Positions 44,193-53,652 are shown, numbered from the stretch's first letter. The stretch: DNA of 64,000 nucleotides from Hyphomonadaceae bacterium UBA1933 (GCA_002337085.1 DDFH01000006.1:711098-775097), one strand, 5' to 3'. Notes: generated by a model not told the origin, from the sequence alone. Translations and numbers: made by a program.

Positions 44193-44558
44193 TTAGCGTT
44201 TCCGAACTTCGATAAAAAGCTTCTCACTTTCTGATGGGAGTTTTTCGACCAAAAGGCGCATGATTTGGCTGTCATCAACAAAAACATGGCTTTTGATGCC
44301 GTCAAGCACGGCTTTGGCGACGTTATCAACATCGATTTGTGGGAAATTGGGATTGAGGTGGATTTGAATATCCACCTCAAATTCACCCCATTTGGGCCTT
44401 AGCGGCATTTGGGTTCGGAAAAATTCGTGCAAGGCTTGTTTGTAAACCCTTGCCTGTGACGTAACCTCATTGATTTCAAATTGCCAAACATCACCAATTG
44501 TGCGACCGCGCACGTTTGCGCCACCAAGCCATTTTAAATCGTCGATTTCACTACTCAT
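44193..44558 (-). CDS. RusA-family Holliday junction resolvase
   Basis: RusA enzymes cut four-way DNA junctions. The 121-residue protein has the family core DVDNVAKAVLDGIKSHVFVDDSQI with the metal-binding Asp residues (D-DN and DD). The N-terminus is shorter and more divergent than in phage RusA. RusA genes are mostly prophage-borne, but no phage genes are nearby. Its ATG overlaps the stop of the upstream CpcT/CpeT-like gene as ATGA, so translation is coupled to it. Confidence 0.8.
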   Translation of the reverse strand: MSSEIDDLKWLGGANVRGRTIGDVWQFEINEVTSQARVYKQALHEFFRTQMPLRPKWGEFEVDIQIHLNPNFPQIDVDNVAKAVLDGIKSHVFVDDSQIMRLLVEKLPSESEKLFIEVRKR

Positions 44559-45541
44559 TGCTTGGTACAGCTTGCCTGATAATCACCAGATGCCAGGGCA
44601 ATACGATTTGCGCCTTCATCGGTCCAAGAATAGATTTGTGCAATATCATTATTCTTTTCATATAGATAAAGTGTAAGCGACGGGCGATTATTGCCAATTG
44701 CCCAATCAACATTGCGAAGCAAAAGGCGAGCTGAATTGGCACCAAAATCAAGCTTCATTTCACCACCAGCGTCATAGGTTGAGATGTTTGAAATAGTTTT
44801 ATCGCGGTAACTAGCCCAACATTCATATATGTTCGCCTTGCGCAATTTTGTGGGGCTATTATCAAGGTTGCCATAAACCCGAACCCCAGTTTCATCAATC
44901 CCAATATCGGTGACTTCCCAGAAATTGGCGTCAATGTCATGATGCTCAGAACTACGGATGGTTTTCCCGCCCTTCATAAGTAATTTGCAATTGCCAGAAG
45001 TGTCGCCAGTAAAGCCTGATGTGCGGCGCCTAAAACTTATTTCGCACCCTTCTGATTTAATAAGGTTTTCAGGAGTTATGGAATTAATGTCACCAATTTT
45101 AAAATCTGGTTTTACTTCGTAAATAGTTTGTTTTACTGCGCGGTTTTGGACGTCAGGTGCAAGTGTGAAAAAGCGGGTTTTTAGAATTTTACCATTACTA
45201 CCACCTTCACGATATTCAACCATGAATGCCTTGTCGCCCATTGCAGGGTTTTTTAAAGCCACAACTTTGGCATAAAGATGAGGATGGCGTAATTCTTTGG
45301 GAATATTAAGTGTTGGTTCAAAAAATGACTGATTATCGCTATCCCAAACACCAGGGAAAATTTTTGCCAAATCGTCAGTATCTTTCTGAAGGATTTGCCA
45401 TGTAGTTTTTTCATCGATTTTGGCAAAAAAATCAACTTTTACTGCTTCTTGGGTGGGCTCAGGTGTTGGTGGTGTCAAAGGTTTGTTCACACCTTCTTCA
45501 GGTGCGGCAAGTGCAAAAGACAACATAATAAGACCAAACAT
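44555..45541 (-). CDS. Exported CpcT/CpeT-like protein
   Basis: The 328-residue protein has a short signal peptide (MFGLIMLSFALA-A) and a domain resembling the CpcT/CpeT chromophore lyase family: FPGVWDSDNQ, VEYREGG, RFFTLAPDVQNRAVKQTIYEVKP, EGCEISFRRRTSGFTGDTSGNCKLLMKGGK and VTDIGIDETGVRVYGNL. In cyanobacteria the family attaches bilins to phycobiliproteins; homologues in non-phototrophs have no known role. GAGGGA precedes the ATG. It forms a two-gene unit with rusA. The family call is from memory of the pattern. Confidence 0.65.
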   Translation of the reverse strand: MFGLIMLSFALAAPEEGVNKPLTPPTPEPTQEAVKVDFFAKIDEKTTWQILQKDTDDLAKIFPGVWDSDNQSFFEPTLNIPKELRHPHLYAKVVALKNPAMGDKAFMVEYREGGSNGKILKTRFFTLAPDVQNRAVKQTIYEVKPDFKIGDINSITPENLIKSEGCEISFRRRTSGFTGDTSGNCKLLMKGGKTIRSSEHHDIDANFWEVTDIGIDETGVRVYGNLDNSPTKLRKANIYECWASYRDKTISNISTYDAGGEMKLDFGANSARLLLRNVDWAIGNNRPSLTLYLYEKNNDIAQIYSWTDEGANRIALASGDYQASCTKQ

Positions 45542-45684
45542 ATTTTTCCCTCAAGATTTATATCTTATGATTTGCAAATTTATAAAAGCAATATTTTTGC
45601 AAGAATTTAATTACATAAAGTTTGAATTATCCAAAAAAGTTGAATTGTATTGTATCAGATTTAATGAGGTGTTATTCAGAAACA

Positions 45685-47325
45685 ATGAACACACAAGCCA
45701 AAGTTGAAAGTTATAAGACCAAACTATTACGGGGTTTATTAAAAGACTTTTTGCCGAATTTATTCGCAATTTTACTTTTTTTAGGTGGCCTTATTTTGCT
45801 TTTTTCCGCATTTACTCCTGCGGTTAAAGAGCGATTCAATATACTTAAACTTATTGTCCCAATGCCTTTGGTGGAATTTTCGCACCAATTCGCAATTGTT
45901 ACTGGCGTGTTGATGTTATTCATTGCGCGTTCGTTAAGTATGCGCATTGATAGTGCGTATTACGCAACGCTATCACTATTATTATTTGGCATTTTTGCGG
46001 CAATGTTAAAAGGCTTTGATTATGAAGAGGCCATAATTTTATCGTTATTATTTATATCTATATTGCCCTTCAAAAGATTGTTTTATCGGAAATCAGCGCT
46101 TCTAAGTAATAATTTCAATATCAAATTTATGATTTTGATTGCCCTGGCGCTTGGGGTAATGGTTTATATTGGTTTTTATTCCTACAAGCATGTTCCATAT
46201 TCTGATGAGTTGTGGTTTGATTTTGAAGAGCACCCACAAGCAGGGCGGTTCTTGCGTTCTTTGCCAATTATGGGGGCGTTGATATCTATTATCTTTTTAC
46301 ACCGTCTAATGACACGTGGCGCAGATGGAATTGAAAAACCAACACAAGAAGATATAGAAAAAGTTGGTGACATCATAAAAACTAGCGATGATGCCGAGGC
46401 CGCATTGGCAACCCTTGGCGATAAATTCTTTATTTTTGGCAAAGAGCAAAAATCATTTATAATGTATGCGGTTAGAAACCAAATATGGATTGCAATGGGA
46501 GACCCTATTGGCGATGTATCTGAATTTGCCGATTTGGTTTGGAAGTTTCGTGAACAGGCGGATATGCATGCCGCCAAGGTTGCCTTTTTCCAAGTAAGTG
46601 AAAAATACCTGCCATTGTATCTTGATATGGGGCTTTCGCTTTCGAAATTGGGGGAAGAGGCGTGCATTGACACCGAAAACTTCTCTTTGACTGGCAAGAA
46701 GATGCAAGGATTACGCACCAGCCTTAATCGTCATAAACGTGAGAATATTGAATTTTCTGTTATCAAACGTGAAGATGTGCCCGCGATTATAAAAGAATTG
46801 CATGAAGTATCTGATAATTGGATATTGTCAAAAGAGGCAACCGAAAAACACTTTTCACTCGGCAATTTTAATGAGCAATATATTGCACAATTTGATATTG
46901 CAATTGCCCGCTTCGAAGGAAGAATTACGGCATTCACAAATATCTGGCAAACCGAAGACAAACAGGAATTTTCAATTGATTTGATGCGCTACCGTGAAGA
47001 TGCAAGCCACGGCATCATGGAATATTTATTTACTTCATTGATTTTATGGGGGCATGACAACGGCTTCAAAACCTTTAGGCTTGGGTTGTCACCACTTTCG
47101 GGGCTTGAAAACCATCCGCTTGCGCCGGTTTGGCATCGGGTTGGTAATAGTATTTTCCACCTTGGGAATGACTTTTACAATTTTGAAGGACTTCATAATT
47201 TCAAAGACAAATTTAACCCAATCTGGAAGCCGCGCTATCTTGCTGCAAGCTCTGGCCTTGGCTCTGCGGCCGCACTTTTGGCGGCAACAAGGCTTGTAAA
47301 TGGTGGGATTTTAGATTTTTCCTAA
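45685..47325 (+). CDS. Membrane protein with DUF2156 lysyltransferase-like domain (short MprF-like)
   Basis: MprF proteins move aminoacyl groups from tRNA to phosphatidylglycerol. This 546-residue protein has about seven hydrophobic segments in the first ~260 residues, then the soluble DUF2156 domain (FIFGKEQKSFIMYAVRNQIWIAMGDPIG, MQGLRTSLNRHKRENIEF, IDLMRYREDASHGIMEYLFTSLILW, FNPIWKPRYLA). It lacks about 300 residues of the N-terminal flippase part of full MprF (~850 residues), so it may be a synthase only. The start at 45685 is a choice; the frame is open to 45622. Convergent with the next gene. Confidence 0.82.
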   Translation: MNTQAKVESYKTKLLRGLLKDFLPNLFAILLFLGGLILLFSAFTPAVKERFNILKLIVPMPLVEFSHQFAIVTGVLMLFIARSLSMRIDSAYYATLSLLLFGIFAAMLKGFDYEEAIILSLLFISILPFKRLFYRKSALLSNNFNIKFMILIALALGVMVYIGFYSYKHVPYSDELWFDFEEHPQAGRFLRSLPIMGALISIIFLHRLMTRGADGIEKPTQEDIEKVGDIIKTSDDAEAALATLGDKFFIFGKEQKSFIMYAVRNQIWIAMGDPIGDVSEFADLVWKFREQADMHAAKVAFFQVSEKYLPLYLDMGLSLSKLGEEACIDTENFSLTGKKMQGLRTSLNRHKRENIEFSVIKREDVPAIIKELHEVSDNWILSKEATEKHFSLGNFNEQYIAQFDIAIARFEGRITAFTNIWQTEDKQEFSIDLMRYREDASHGIMEYLFTSLILWGHDNGFKTFRLGLSPLSGLENHPLAPVWHRVGNSIFHLGNDFYNFEGLHNFKDKFNPIWKPRYLAASSGLGSAAALLAATRLVNGGILDFS

Positions 47326-47328
47326 CCC

Positions 47329-47922
47329 CTATTTGTCCTTTAATTTGCGTAAATCACCGCGTAATTTTTCCAATTGCGCTTTATATGATTCAAAATCGCC
47401 ATATTCGACAAAATTCTTATAATGGTCATGTGGGGTTTGGGCTTTCATTGCATGTTTAATTGGGCACCAATATTGCTCGGTGCGTCCCGCAACTTCGCGA
47501 CCATATGCCATAAGTCCATTGCCATAGCCACAATATACACAATTGATTTTTTCAATAATATTCAAATAACCAAGATATTGCCGATCTATAATAATGTATT
47601 TTGAACGTTTTACACGTGGAATTTGCCATGCGGTAAAGCAACAAAGCTGATAAATTCCCAAGGCAATATCAAGAATTACAAATGGTATAATCATGCCATA
47701 AATAACTGGTGCGGTTATAATTGTGGCAAATTTTGATTTGAAAATATATTTATCAATTCCGATTTTAACTTTGCGTTGGGCTTTTTTTGTTGCCTCATCA
47801 AAAACTGCTTTTCCGTCTTGAACTCCTTGGTAGAATTTTGCTTTTTTCGTCTCTATTGCGGTTTCAATTTCTTCTTCAAGGGTTTTAAGTTTTTGAATTA
47901 ATATTTCAATTTCATCAGACAT
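47329..47922 (-). CDS. Conserved membrane protein with coiled coil and Cys motifs, unknown function
   Basis: The 197-residue protein starts with a coiled-coil-like helix (about 1-55), followed by one or two hydrophobic segments (about 68-100) and a domain with the pattern INCVYCGYGNGLMAYGREV and RTEQYWCPIKHA. The CxxC and following Cys could bind a metal. The C-terminus is again helical and Lys-rich. I believe this is a conserved proteobacterial family with no assigned function. It is divergent from the symporter gene. Confidence 0.7.
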   Translation of the reverse strand: MSDEIEILIQKLKTLEEEIETAIETKKAKFYQGVQDGKAVFDEATKKAQRKVKIGIDKYIFKSKFATIITAPVIYGMIIPFVILDIALGIYQLCCFTAWQIPRVKRSKYIIIDRQYLGYLNIIEKINCVYCGYGNGLMAYGREVAGRTEQYWCPIKHAMKAQTPHDHYKNFVEYGDFESYKAQLEKLRGDLRKLKDK

Positions 47923-47950
47923 TTTTGATATACCATAGCAAATTTTTCGA

Positions 47951-47983
47951 TTATCAATTGATAAATGGTTTTGTACAATTGTA
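47951..47983. promoter_or_regulatory. Two perfect palindromes in the divergent region before the symporter gene
   Basis: TTATCAATTGATAA (47951-47964) and TACAATTGTA (47974-47983) are perfect palindromes 9 bases apart, between the minus-strand membrane protein and the plus-strand symporter. ATTATCAAT recurs at 48007-48015, just before the symporter ribosome-binding site. Operator function is inference. Confidence 0.4.
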
Positions 47984-48029
47984 TAGTGCCCAATAATAAA
48001 AAACTAATTATCAATGAGAGGGGATCCAT

Positions 48030-49550
48030 TTGAATATAATACCTTTTACCCTATTGGATTGGGCAATCATTGCGTTGTTTTTCATTGGCTTGACGCTGTT
48101 TGGGGTTTTATTGCAACGTCAAGATGGAAAAGAAGTTAAGACCGAGGCGGATTATTTTCTTGCCGGACGTAAAATCCCTGCATGGCTGGCGGCGATTTCG
48201 ACTGTTGCAACTATGCAGTCTGCGGCAACGTTTCTTGGGGTTCCTGATTTTGGGTTCAAGGGGGATTATACCTATCTAAGCACAAATATCGGGACATTAA
48301 TTGGTGCTGCCTTTGTTGGCGTGGTTTTAATCCCACGTTTTTATGCCGAGAAAATCTCAACAGTTTATGAGCTATTAGAGATAAAATATTCAAAAACCGC
48401 AATGCGTGCCGCCGGTGGGATGTTTTTAATTGGTCGTGTATTGGCAGAAGGTTCAAGAATTTATCTTGCTGCGATTGCCGTCTCTATGATTATTTTTGGT
48501 GATATTTCATTTGAGAAAATTGCGATTGCATCATTCCTAATCATTATTTTCAGTTTTGCGATTTGTTTCTTTGGTGGTTTAAAAAGCGTTATTTGGACAG
48601 ATTTTATTTTGTTCATAATTTATATTGGCGTTGCTATTTGCTCGATATTTTATTTGTTGCACCTTATTAATTTGCCAGTTGGTGACATAATCGCAAAACT
48701 AAAACCAGTGAATGGAATTGATAAAACCCGCATTTTTAACCTAACAAATGATTTTAAGACCCCATTCTCGCTTTGGGCAATTATTTTCGGTATGTCATTA
48801 TTGTCACTGGCAAGTTTTGGCTTGGATCAAGATATAACCCAAAGATTGCTTGCATCAAAAGATGCTAAAACGGGTATCAAAAGCCTTTATAGTGCCGCGA
48901 TTTATACAATCCCTATTGTTTCAATTTTCTTGGTAATTGGTTCTTTGCTTTATGTGTTTTATAGCAATGCTAGCGCACCAATTGCCAAATTTAAGGGTGA
49001 AAATATCTCGGTATTTATGTATTTCATCCTAACTGAAATTCCCGTTGGGTTGCGCGCTATGGCAGTGGTTGGGGTTTTGTCGGCGGCGATTTCAACGGTT
49101 AATTCTGCGCTAAATTCTATGTCATCAGTAATGGTGCAAGATTTTTACAAACCACTTGTTGCGTCCAAAAACTATCCAGAGAAACATTTTGTAAAGGCCG
49201 GTATGGTCGGGATGCTTATTGTTTCTGTTATTTTACTTGGTATGGCGATTTTGTCTTATATTTGGCAAAAGGCAACTGATGTGCCATTCCTTGAATTTGT
49301 ATTGGGTGTTATGACCTTTGCCTATGCTGGCCTTTTAGGTGTTTATTTTGCCGCCATTTTCACCAATCGCGGCAATACAATTTCTATTATCACCGCCCTT
49401 ATTGGTGGGTTTGTCTTTATTGCATTGCTTCAGCCATATATTGGGAAATCATTGGGGATATCTGAAATATTGCTCAACCTTGCCTTCCCGTGGAAGCTGT
49501 TGCTTGGAAGTTGTGCGTCTTTCTTATTGGCAATTAGCGCAAAGAATTGA
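48030..49550 (+). CDS. Sodium:solute symporter family protein
   Basis: The 506-residue protein has about 13 hydrophobic segments and the SSS signature: TEADYFLAGRKIPAWLAAISTVATMQSAATFLGVP near the N-terminus, GLDQDITQRLLASKDAKTG, and VVGVLSAAISTVNSALNSMSSVMVQDFY. The substrate is unknown; sialic acid, proline or sugar transporters share this pattern. The start is TTG at 48030, preceded by GAGGGGAT. It is transcribed alone. Confidence 0.9.
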   Translation: MNIIPFTLLDWAIIALFFIGLTLFGVLLQRQDGKEVKTEADYFLAGRKIPAWLAAISTVATMQSAATFLGVPDFGFKGDYTYLSTNIGTLIGAAFVGVVLIPRFYAEKISTVYELLEIKYSKTAMRAAGGMFLIGRVLAEGSRIYLAAIAVSMIIFGDISFEKIAIASFLIIIFSFAICFFGGLKSVIWTDFILFIIYIGVAICSIFYLLHLINLPVGDIIAKLKPVNGIDKTRIFNLTNDFKTPFSLWAIIFGMSLLSLASFGLDQDITQRLLASKDAKTGIKSLYSAAIYTIPIVSIFLVIGSLLYVFYSNASAPIAKFKGENISVFMYFILTEIPVGLRAMAVVGVLSAAISTVNSALNSMSSVMVQDFYKPLVASKNYPEKHFVKAGMVGMLIVSVILLGMAILSYIWQKATDVPFLEFVLGVMTFAYAGLLGVYFAAIFTNRGNTISIITALIGGFVFIALLQPYIGKSLGISEILLNLAFPWKLLLGSCASFLLAISAKN

Positions 49551-49657
49551 AAATAAAGCAAATTTACACTTAATAAAAGGTTAAGTTTAGGGATAAAATA
49601 TATCCTATAAAGTAAAGCCCATAAAAATTAATCTATATTATATTAGACTTATCGCAT

Positions 49658-51433
49658 GTGACGGGGGTGAGTGTGATAAGGAAAAATATACGGGGCAATG
49701 TTGCGCTGATATTTAGTGTTGCCGCAGGCGCAATTGCATCTGCACTATCGGCAACAATTGAATTGACGCGAATATCCTATGCACATTCATCGCTTCAGGC
49801 TGCAAATGACGCTGCTTTGCTTGATGTCGCCATTGTTGGCGGTGAAATAAATGATGCTAATAATAAAAAAATAGAAAATAATATTGCCACCCAAATTTCA
49901 GGTAGCGTTATTTATGAACCTTCATCCATATTATCCGATGTAACCGAAAACGGTGTCGGTCAATTAAAGCTCCACACCGATGCTAAAGTAAAACCCTTTT
50001 TAGGTCAGCTTTTGGGGTTTAATTACTATAATATTAGTGTTGATTCACAGGTCGTAACCGATGGTGCGGGGGCCGAAGTTGTCTTTGTTCTTGATACCAC
50101 TGCGTCAATGGCTGATAATTCACGAATGGCAAACCTTAAATCAGCGATGAATGATGTTTTGTCGAATATGGTCAATGCATCTGGTGTCAATTTTAATGAC
50201 GTAAAAGTTGGGATTGTGCCGTTTAATACGCAGGTAAAGGTTGCCCCTTCAACCTCATATGGGTGGGTTGATTATGGCAAAGCCAATAATTTCCAATATT
50301 GTGATTATACAGATACAAGTCGTCCAACTTGGCCTTCTTGTCCAGTTTATTTTTGGAATTTGGATATTGTTTGTAAAGATGCGCCAGATGAAAACACATG
50401 TCGCAACACAGCAAAATTCTATGACCGCCCGATTTGGGACTATGCTGGTCGCCATTATTATGAACAGGTTGTGGTCGCATATTATTTTGATGGTGCGCAA
50501 TATAAAATTAATAAGCATACTATAACAGGATGGTGGACTGACTCGGTTTATACGCTTCTATCAACTGATGAAACCGGTGCGCATTATGCGTGGGTTGGCG
50601 GTTCAAGCGGGATTGATAATGATGCACAGACATCAGTCGCGAGCACCAATCTTGTGCCATATAACCAAACCCCAACCTATAATGATGGCGGAATAAAAAA
50701 TTATGGTTCAATGGCACCATTTGGTTTTGATTTACGCTATCAAGATGGTACGGGCGATGTTTGGTTTCCAGATGGATATGGTGCGTCAAACGGAATTGAT
50801 AAAACCTATTCCGTTTATAACACCAACGTCCGCCGCATGATTACGCCACCTTCAAGCGATCACAAGTCAGATTGGACTGGCTGCCTCATTGATAGAAATC
50901 AAGATTATGATGTAAATGCCAAACCAGCAGATGCCGCAAAGCCTGATTCCTTATACCCAGCCCGTAGCTGTAAGAATGAGCCATTAGAAACCGTTCTACC
51001 ACTTACTAGCGACATAAATAGTGCAAAGGATAAAATTGCCGCGCTGCAGCCAGCAGGCTATACAAATATCACAATCGGCATTCAATTTGGTATGGAAATA
51101 CTAAGCCCTGATGCGCCATATACAGAAGGTGTTGCTTTTAACGATAAAACTAGAAAAAAATATATGATTGTCATTACCGATGGTGAGAATAACAATAATA
51201 AATTCTCTAGTAATAAGGCCGATGTTGATGCACGAACTGCACTTGCTTGCCAAAATGCGAAAGATGCCGGAATTACCTTATTTGTAGTAAGGCTAGAAGA
51301 AGGGGATCAAAACCTTCTAAGCCAATGTGCTACAAAAAAAGAATATTTTTATGATGTAACTTCGGCAAGCAGTCTTGGTGATACTATGAAAAAAATGTTC
51401 AAATCTATTAGTAAGTTGCGAATTGCAAAATAA
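49658..51433 (+). CDS. TadG-like pilus assembly protein with von Willebrand A domain
   Basis: The N-terminus (NIRGNVALIFSVAAGAIASALSATIELTRISYAHSSLQAANDAALLDVA) is the TadE/TadG anchor that mimics a pseudopilin. A vWA domain follows with a MIDAS-like DTTASM, the DxTxS form. The domain is split by a ~230-residue aromatic- and Tyr/Trp-rich insertion before it resumes with KKYMIVITDGENNN. Several Cys pairs suggest an exported protein. The frame opens with GTG at 49658; GTG at 49673, preceded by GGGGG, is equally plausible. No other tad/cpa genes are present here. Confidence 0.82.
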   Translation: MTGVSVIRKNIRGNVALIFSVAAGAIASALSATIELTRISYAHSSLQAANDAALLDVAIVGGEINDANNKKIENNIATQISGSVIYEPSSILSDVTENGVGQLKLHTDAKVKPFLGQLLGFNYYNISVDSQVVTDGAGAEVVFVLDTTASMADNSRMANLKSAMNDVLSNMVNASGVNFNDVKVGIVPFNTQVKVAPSTSYGWVDYGKANNFQYCDYTDTSRPTWPSCPVYFWNLDIVCKDAPDENTCRNTAKFYDRPIWDYAGRHYYEQVVVAYYFDGAQYKINKHTITGWWTDSVYTLLSTDETGAHYAWVGGSSGIDNDAQTSVASTNLVPYNQTPTYNDGGIKNYGSMAPFGFDLRYQDGTGDVWFPDGYGASNGIDKTYSVYNTNVRRMITPPSSDHKSDWTGCLIDRNQDYDVNAKPADAAKPDSLYPARSCKNEPLETVLPLTSDINSAKDKIAALQPAGYTNITIGIQFGMEILSPDAPYTEGVAFNDKTRKKYMIVITDGENNNNKFSSNKADVDARTALACQNAKDAGITLFVVRLEEGDQNLLSQCATKKEYFYDVTSASSLGDTMKKMFKSISKLRIAK

Positions 51434-51545
51434 GCAATAGCTTTATTTTTAAATTCGTCTCTATAAACGTATTGGCTATATTATTTATTTCTTAGTTTTG
51501 TTGTAATTTATTACAAAAAATATAGCATTAGTTTGCGCATATTTT

Positions 51546-51574
51546 TTGACATGGCATTCCCTTAATCCTATTAA
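51546..51574 (+). promoter_or_regulatory. Predicted sigma70-type promoter of the ClC antiporter gene
   Basis: TTGACA (51546-51551) and TATTAA (51569-51574) are separated by 17 bases. The start would be about 10 bases before the GGGG ribosome-binding site of the ATG at 51593. Confidence 0.65.
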
Positions 51575-51592
51575 GATTCCATCGGGGAAAAA

Positions 51593-52912
51593 ATGAAAGA
51601 ATTATTTAAGCGTCTTGGCGCCAATTTCGCACATTTATCGAGTTTACAACATTGGAAATCCCAATTAGCTTTATGGGTAAGCGGTTTGTTGGTTGGCGTT
51701 GTCTGCATTGGTTTGGCAATGGCGGCTGATTTTGCTCAAAATAGCTTTATGTGGCTGCAAACAAAGGCAAAATATGCACCGCTTATAATTACCCCTCTTG
51801 GCTTTGCCTTGACTTCATGGGTCACGAAGAAATGGTTCGAAGGCGCAAAAGGAAGCGGGATTCCACAGGTAATTGCCGCCGGGAAACTTGTAAGTTCTGA
51901 CAATAAAGCGGTTGATTTTCTTTTGTCGGTAAGAACTGCTCTTGGCAAAGTTGTTTTGCTTTTAATTGGTTTGCTGTGTGGTGCCTCTGTTGGTCGTGAA
52001 GGGCCAAGTGTGCAAATTGGCGCGGCAATCATGCGCAAGGCGGCGCGGTTTGGTGGCGCACTTATTGATGAAAAGGCTCTTATATATGCCGGGGGTGCGG
52101 CCGGTGTGGCGGCGGCATTTAATACCCCACTTGCTGGTGTGGTATTTGCTATTGAGGAATTGGGTAAGTCATTTGAACAAAAAACCTCTGGCACTATTTT
52201 ATTATCTGTGATGCTATCGGGTGTGGTTTCTTTGGCTTTGATTGGTAACTACACTTATTTTGGTATTGCTTCGGCGCATACTAGTGGGCTTGGGGACGTT
52301 GCCGCAGTTTTGGTTTGTGGCATCGGCGGTGGGCTTTTGGGTGGCACTTTTTCAAACCTTAACATTTATTTTTCACGCAATCTTGGTAATTTTTTTGGCG
52401 GTTTATTCGTCAAGAAAAATATTTATTTTGCTGCTGGCTGCGGTCTTGTGGTTGCACTGATTGGCGTAATAAGTGGAACTAATGTTTTTGGAACCGGATA
52501 TAATGAGGCCAAGAATATGTTAACCGGCAGTGGACATGTGGCTCAAGGTTTTGGTTTCCTTAAATTTCTTGCCAACCTATCCTCAAGCCTTAGTGGGATT
52601 CCTGGTGGTATATTCGCGCCGTCTTTATCCGCTGGCGCTGGCCTTGGGTCTGATTTGCATTTTATTGTCCCGATGGTTCCTTTAACGACAATGGCGCTTT
52701 TGGGGATGGTTGGATATTTTACAGGGGTTGTGCAGGCGCCATTGACCACAATGGTTGTGGTAATGGAAATGACGGATGATCATAATATGATAATCCCGAT
52801 TATTGCCACTAGCCTGCTTGCCTTTAGTGTTTCACGTCTTGTTTGCCGCAAACCATTATATCATTCATTGGCATTAGGTTTTATTCGCAACAATAAATCT
52901 AATAAAGACTAA
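51593..52912 (+). CDS. ClC-family chloride/proton antiporter or channel
   Basis: The 439-residue protein has the ClC selectivity motifs GSGIPQV, GREGPSVQIGAAI (external gating Glu) and GIPGGIFAPSLSAGAGLG. The internal Glu pair in VFAIEELGK matches the position of the proton glutamate in E. coli ClcA, which favours an H+/Cl- antiporter. There is no CBS domain at the C-terminus. In enteric bacteria ClcA aids acid resistance; here the role is open. Monocistronic with its own promoter. Confidence 0.92.
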   Translation: MKELFKRLGANFAHLSSLQHWKSQLALWVSGLLVGVVCIGLAMAADFAQNSFMWLQTKAKYAPLIITPLGFALTSWVTKKWFEGAKGSGIPQVIAAGKLVSSDNKAVDFLLSVRTALGKVVLLLIGLLCGASVGREGPSVQIGAAIMRKAARFGGALIDEKALIYAGGAAGVAAAFNTPLAGVVFAIEELGKSFEQKTSGTILLSVMLSGVVSLALIGNYTYFGIASAHTSGLGDVAAVLVCGIGGGLLGGTFSNLNIYFSRNLGNFFGGLFVKKNIYFAAGCGLVVALIGVISGTNVFGTGYNEAKNMLTGSGHVAQGFGFLKFLANLSSSLSGIPGGIFAPSLSAGAGLGSDLHFIVPMVPLTTMALLGMVGYFTGVVQAPLTTMVVVMEMTDDHNMIIPIIATSLLAFSVSRLVCRKPLYHSLALGFIRNNKSNKD

Positions 52913-52978
52913 AATTTGTTCAATGTAAAAATTTAGATTGCCCTTGAGCGGGCAAATAAAATGTCGTAAGTCGCAAAT

Positions 52979-53638
52979 ATGAATAATTCAAATGCATGCA
53001 AGGTAAAAATATGTGGTTTAAAAACCAATGAAGCGGTGCGTGCAGCAATTGAAAATGGTGCGGATTTTATTGGTCTGGTGCTTTTTGAAAAATCCCCGCG
53101 CAATATTGATTTTGCGACGGCGGGTGCACTTGTTAAATATGCCAAAAGCCTTTCGGAAGATGTAAAAATTGTTGCCGTTACAGTTGCCCCAAATGATGAA
53201 TTTCTGCTTGGGCTTAAAGAAATTGGCATTGATTGGGTGCAGTTGCACAAGGTTGAAACCGTAAAAAGGCTTAATGAAATACATGCCCTTGGTTTTAAAA
53301 CCATCCTTGCCTTTGGAATTTCCCAAAAAGAGGATTTGGCGCAAATTTCCCCATTTGATGGGATTGCCGATTACATACTTTTTGATGCTAAAGCACCCAA
53401 GGGGGCAACAAATGAAGGTGGTTTTGGGATTTCATTTGATTGGGATATTTTAAATGGCCTAAAAACCAAATCACCATGGATTTTATCGGGTGGCTTAACG
53501 CCATTGAATGTTGCGCGGGCAATTGCTGCAACAAATGCAAATTTTGTCGATGTTTCATCTGGAATTGAATCTTCATTGGGAATAAAGGACATCACGAAAA
53601 TCGAAAACTTTATAAGCTCTGTAAAAGGGCCAAAATAG
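52979..53638 (+). CDS. trpF: Phosphoribosylanthranilate isomerase
   Basis: TrpF converts phosphoribosylanthranilate to its carboxyphenylamino-deoxyribulose isomer. The 219-residue TIM barrel has the catalytic Cys in VKICGLKTNEAV, GLVLFEKSPRNI, VQLHKVE, the Asp in YILFDAKAP, and WILSGGLTPLNVARAI. The Shine-Dalgarno is poor. trpB follows after 14 bases and trpA directly after that, as is usual in alphaproteobacteria. No leader peptide with Trp codons or attenuator is visible upstream. Confidence 0.95.
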   Translation: MNNSNACKVKICGLKTNEAVRAAIENGADFIGLVLFEKSPRNIDFATAGALVKYAKSLSEDVKIVAVTVAPNDEFLLGLKEIGIDWVQLHKVETVKRLNEIHALGFKTILAFGISQKEDLAQISPFDGIADYILFDAKAPKGATNEGGFGISFDWDILNGLKTKSPWILSGGLTPLNVARAIAATNANFVDVSSGIESSLGIKDITKIENFISSVKGPK

Positions 53639-53652
53639 TAAAGGTTAATCTT

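Noticed and set aside
44193..44558. RusA gene as a sign of a prophage
   Set aside because: No integrase, capsid, portal or lysis genes and no attachment-site repeats are found nearby; the flanking genes are ordinary chromosomal ones.
52913..52978. Trp leader peptide and attenuator before trpF
   Set aside because: No short open frame with Trp codons and no terminator hairpin is present in the 66-base gap.
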